Positions 49,701 to 55,700 of a stretch of 64,000 bases of DNA are shown one piece after another. A model generated the notes under the pieces. That model did not search any database. It was not told where the DNA came from and saw nothing but the letters and a program-made list of their open reading frames with translations. Source of the DNA: Chlorocebus sabaeus. Lineage: Eukaryota; Chordata; Mammalia; Primates; Cercopithecidae. The stretch lies in the NCBI RefSeq assembly GCF_047675955.1, contig NC_132912.1:77400382-77464381 (forward strand). The letters run 5' to 3'. A program made the position numbers and the translations under genes. Every line of letters begins with the position of its first letter. The first letter of the stretch is position 1.

Positions 49701-52700
49701 ACCTAATTTTTCCAACACCAGGAAAAATGGCATAGAATAGATGGGGTGGTTATGGAGGATGGGATTAAAAGTACACAGTGGATTCCTATAGGTGGAATGG
49801 GGCTACTACCGCCCAGGTTAGCCCTTATATTAACAAGGTGTACCAGGGAAACCAGAAAAAACTCAAAAAACTGCTTTTCCTCAAGAGTTGGTTCTCTACC
49901 TTTTCCACTGCTAAGTAATTGAGATGTAGCTGATGTATATTAGTTTACCACGGAAATTTTCTCACATTTTATATAAGTATAGTCATTGACTGTTTAGCAT
50001 TTATGACACTATTCCATACAAATACTACTTAGTTTTTAGGATGTGTCAGATTCAGGGTCAGATTTATCATTATTAGATCTCAAATGGTATTTATGATACA
50101 GTAGTAAAAAACAAATGTCATAATAAATGTACCTTTTTCTCTATGATAACTTCCTGGAAAAAAATGTATTTATGTTAAGTGGTTATATTTTCCCATGGAC
50201 TTATGATTATTTCGGAGATGTCGTATTATTTATGATTCATGTTTAACCTGTACACCCTATACACCATTTCTTTGACTGCTAGCCTCTTAGCAGAAAACAG
50301 CTAATCTGTATTCAAATGTAAATGCCCTCAAAAGAAGAGCCTATTTAAGAGACTAGTATTATAAATCTTTTGGTACATAGGAATAATCCTTTGATAATAC
50401 GAAGTAGATTCCCTTGAAGATCTTTATTCACATATTCAGTTTATCCAATGTCAGTTTTTATAAAGTTAACCTAGGTAGTCATTTTTATAAATTGAGACAT
50501 AATTTGCATATAGTAAAATTTACCTTATTTAATGTATAATTCTGTGAGTTTCAACAAATGCATAGTTAGGTAACAACATAATCAAAATATAGAACAATTC
50601 CATCACTCCGAAAAGATTCCCTCTTGCACTTTTTTTTTTTTTTGAGACAGAGTCTTTCTCTTGTTGCTCAGGCTGGAGTGCAGTGGTGCGATCTTGGCTC
50701 ACTGCAACTTCTGCTTTCCGGGTTCAAGCAATTCTTCTGCCTCAGCCTCCTGAGTAGCTGCGATTACAGGCATGCACCACCACGCCTGGCTAATTTTGTA
50801 TTTTTAGTAGAGATGGGGTTTTTCCTTGTTGGTCAGGCTGGTCTCAAACTCCAGACCTCAGGTGATCTGCTTGCCTCAGCCTCCCAAAGTGCTGGGATTG
50901 CAGGCGTGAGCCACCATGCCCGGCCTCCTCTTTCACTTTTATAGTCAACCTCTTCCCACCCAAAGTTCCTGCAACTAACTTGCTTTTTTGTCCCTATAGT
51001 TCTTCTTTTATGAGTATGCCATACATTTGGAATCACACAGTATGTACCCTTTAAGTCTGGCTTTTCTTAATGTATTTGAGATTCATCCCTATTGTTGTGT
51101 TTATCAGTTGATTCTTTTTTTATTGCTGGGTAGTTGTATGAATATTTTTTCATTTTTTAAATCTGTACATTCACTGGCTGAAGTACATTTGGGTTGTTTC
51201 CACTTTGGGGCAATCATAGATAAAGCTATCATAAACATTCATATACATGGTTTTATGTGAACATAGATTTTTATTTCTATTAAGTAAATACTGAATGGTG
51301 GGATTGCCTGGTGATACTATAATGTATGATTAAATTTAAGAAACTGCCAGACTGTTCTCTAAATCGGCTGTTCCATTTTCATTTCCCAGTGCAGGGTTAT
51401 GTGAGTTTCGTTTCCTCTGCTTCCTCGCTAGTGCTTGCTACTGTCAGTTTTGTTTTTAGACCATTTTAATAAGTGTACAGTGGTGTCTCATGGTGGTTTT
51501 ACTTTGCACTTTCTTAATGACTAAACACTGGGCATCTTTTTATATCTTGATTTGCCATCTGTATATCTACTTTGGTTAAATATGTACTCAAATATTTTGT
51601 CTGTTTAGCTGCTTTTTTTCTGAGTTTTGAGTGTTTCTTGCCAATTTCTGATAAGTCTTTTATCTGATAATGTATTTTACAAATACATTTTCCTTTCCTG
51701 TAGCTTCTCTTTTCAAAGAGCATTTTTTTTTTCATTTTTCCATTTTTTTAAAGGATAGTATCTTGCTTTGTTGCCCAGATTAGAGTGCAGTGGCACAGTC
51801 ATAGCTCACTGTAATCCCAAACTCCTGGGTTCAAGTGATCCCTCCACCACAGCCTCCCGAGCAGGTGGTACTGTAGATGTACACCACCATGCCCAGCTGA
51901 TTTTTAAAATTTTTTACGGAGATGGGGTCTTGCTGTGTTGCTCAGGCTGGTCTCGAACTCCTAGGCTCAGGCAATCCTCCTGCCTTGGCTTCCCAAAGTT
52001 TTGGGATTATAGGCATGAGCCAGCCCACCTGGCTTTTGATGAGGTCCAGTTTTTCATTTTGATGAGGTCCAGTTGATCAATTTATCTTTTATGGATGATA
52101 TTTTCAGAGTATCTACAAAATTGTTGCCTAGCCCAAGATCACTAAGATTTTCTCCTCATTTTCTTCTAGAACCATTATAGTTTGAGGTCTTACATTTGGG
52201 TATGAAATTTAGTTCATCTTTGTATGTAGTGTATAGTATGGATCGAGGTTCAATTTTTTGCATATGGGCATTTGGCTGTTCCAGTACTATTTGTTGAAAA
52301 TACTACTTTTTAATGTTTTTCTTTTGAAAATATAATACATAAATAGAAAAATTCAAAAGTATAAAAAGTTCACAGTGAAAATTCAGTATCTCACATTTTC
52401 CCCCAGTTCCTTTTATCCAGATGCAATCATTGTTACCCCAAAGAGATTTCATGCTTATACTTGTCTCCCTGCTGCTACTTTTTTGGGAAGAGTGGTCTTT
52501 TAGTAGGCTCAAAGTGACCTTGTTAAAAGGTTAGTTTACATATCCACTTCCCCCTCCATCTCACTGCCTTCATCTCATATGGCTCTCCTAGTTCCTCTCT
52601 AGCCATCCTGCCCTCTTTGCTACTTCCACACACACCAAGTATGTTTCCTCTCCAGGGCTTTTGTGCTTGTTAAGCTTTTTTGCTTGGAATCGTTTTTCTC

Positions 52701-55700
52701 TCAGGTATCTGTAAGACTTGCTTCTTTGCAATTTTTTAGACTTCATTCAAATTTCACCTTCTTGGTGAGGTCTAGTTTAAAGCTGTAAATTGTGTCCCCC
52801 AACTTTCTGTCACCTTTTCCTGCTTTATTTTCCTCCATTTGAGTTGTCACCTTAAAATATGCTTTATAATTTACTCAGTTTGCTCATTGTCTTTTAACCC
52901 CCACTAGAACGTAAGCATGATGAAGTAAGAGATTTATCTTTTCCATTGCTCTCTTCCCATGCCTAGAATAATGCATTTAATGTTTGTATTATTAATAAGT
53001 CTCTATTCTGAAGGCCTGAAAATATGTTCTCAATAACAACATGTTTTTGCACAAGGGTAGATGAAAACAAATTTATGGCTTTCTATAATTTATATATATT
53101 GGACTTTTTGTAAAACATATAAATGTTTACTTCTTCCTATATGTGCTTTCTCTGGCTACTTCCTAAAGTTTACTTAGGTTGGAACCCACTTTATGACTAT
53201 ACACATTTTCTTTGAGATAGTTAGAAAATTCACATAGATTATAGAAATACAATTTCATCTATAAAAAATGTTGTATCTAAATACACCAAGGCAGCATATA
53301 TTACCTAGACTGACAAATTATATTCTGAGCTCTGCCACTAAATTGCTGAGTGATCCAAAACAAGATCTAACTTCTTTGCTACGTATTTTGGCACAGAAAT
53401 TGCCAGCTATATAAAAGGGAATTGCCACCTTTCCTCTCCTATGTGTATAATGACAACAACACAGCTCTTTATACTCTGTTGAAAGGATGTTGTCCATAAT
53501 TCACAATTGGTGGCAATGCAATTTTAAGAGAAAATAAGTAATAAGTGTTTACAGTATTAACCTACGTTTGAGATGCATTATTACTTACAGCCTGTTTAGG
53601 TCTTAGAAGTTCTGAAAACTGTTCATGACTTCACTTCCAGTAGGCTGTAGGTGGCCCTCAGAATAATCAGACTCTAAATCAGTGTTCTGACACTTTAGCA
53701 TATGTTAGAATTTCATGGAGGGCTTGATAAAGCAGATTGCTGTACCCTACTACCAGAGTTTCTGATTTTGGTGGGTCTGGGGAGGGACCTGAAACTATAG
53801 ATTTATAACAAGTTTCCAGGAAATGCTGATTTTATTGTCCAGGGACCACACTTTGGAAACCACACAAATAGGAATCTCATGCAAACCCAAGGCACCTATC
53901 AAAAAATTTTCAACCAAGTGATTCTGCATGACAGGGGCCAACAGTGATAGGGAAGAAACAAGATTCTGTTCTTTGGCCTGTCAACAATGACCATTGCCAG
54001 AGCCAAATTGAGAGAAGAGTGGGCTGTCCAAGGAAGCTGAGGGGTATAATCTTAGCAAGCTGAGGGAAAGCAGCATAGCCACAGTCCTCTTTATATGCTA
54101 AGAACTATTCTAGAATGGGAGGCTTACAAATCTTCTCTTGGTAACTGGGACTCAGTCTGTGAAACTCCTGTACATCCCTCCACAGAGCAATGACACTGAC
54201 CTCCAGGATTCTGTAGTATTCTGAGGTTTAGAGTGGCCTTTACTTAAAAACAGCAACCGTTTTTTGTTGTTTTTTTTTTTTTTTTTAAGTTAACACATAA
54301 TCTTTAGTAAACTTTTCCCAAAAATACTGAGTTTAATTGATTGTGTTTGGTTATTTATCATGAGTTTAGAAAATTTTAAAGTTGTATTCTCTGTATTCAT
54401 ATGACCAAAAGGACTTCTTGGCAAAATCTTTCCACACTAAGTTCTCACAAATAACTGAGTAAATAGCAATCACAGTGTCAATAATCCTACTGTGAATACA
54501 AATTATATTTTCTTAACATTACCTATTTATAATTATAACTGATGCTTTTAGGCAAGTATGAATAAGACAATGTCAAGGAAGTGAAATATAAATGACTCAA
54601 ATGTGACAAAGAAAAGGGATAATCAAAATGAGAAGTTGAGTTGTGTTCTGCTTTAAAACTGAACCTGGGCTCTTCAAAGTAACCCTCAAGCCTTTATGCA
54701 AAATATATCAGGTAGGGGTCATTAGGAAACCTAATAGCATCTTGTAAGCACTAATAAAGGTTACTGTTCTAAAAGTCATTTTAAAACAACCATAAGCTGG
54801 CAAAGACTGACAGAATGAACTTTTTCAGAACTCTGGAATCTAATCGAAAACTTATACAGCAACCAAGAGACTGCTAATGAAGAAAAGGGCAGCTGATTTT
54901 TGGCATTTAAGGAAATCTCTTGTTAGGTCACTGGCTGACCAGTGAGATAGTGGAACAGAGACTTCAGTGACCACACCCAACAAGGAATACTGCCTTTGCA
55001 AAAACAGTTTGGAAAGTCACTAAACAAGTGGATGACTGCAGCCCTCAGGAATCAACAACAGCAAACTGAGGCAGGGAGAGATGATGATTACACAATGTAA
55101 TGTTCAGATGCCCAGTTTTCAGTAAAAAGGTACAAGGCATACACAGAAAGAGGAAAGTATGGCCCATTCAAAGGGAGAAAATAAATTGGCAAAAACCTTC
55201 CCCGGGAAGCCCAGACATTGGACTTACTAGACAACTGTCTTAAATATGCTCAAAGAGCTAACAGAAACCAGGAAAATGATGGATGAACAAAGGGAGAATA
55301 TCAATAAAGAGAAATTGTATTTAAAAAGAACCAAGTATACATTTTGGAGCTACAAATGATTTTAGGACATGCTACAGCTAGATATACCAAAAGGTTCTTT
55401 CATGCTAAAACTTTGGAAAGACTCTCCTTAAGTTCACATAAATGAAAGATATAAGGAGAGAGGGCATTTGGAAACTGTGTATGCTGGTATGAGAGTTAAT
55501 AAGCAGGACTGTAAAGCATCTGTTAAGACAAGACACCGCAGGAGTTGGGCTCCTGTTGACTTGCCATTTATTGGCTGATTTGTCTTGGGACAGGCGCTGA
55601 ACATCTCATCCATAGTTTCCTGCTCTGTGAAATAGAGCATCTGTTCTACAGACACATTATGAAGAGCCAGTGAGACTGTACAGAAATGCTGAAAATGTGA

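Larger units (their letters stand above)
50470..52305 (-). mobile_element. L1 3' region, antisense, with two inserted Alus
   Basis: Reversed old L1 with familiar text: agacataatttgcatatagt, ccatacatttggaatcacac, aagaaactgccagactgttc, agtggtgtctcatggtggtt, ccagtactatttgttgaaaa. About 1.25 kb of L1 once the Alus at 50629 and 51740 are removed. No intact ORF. Confidence 0.82.
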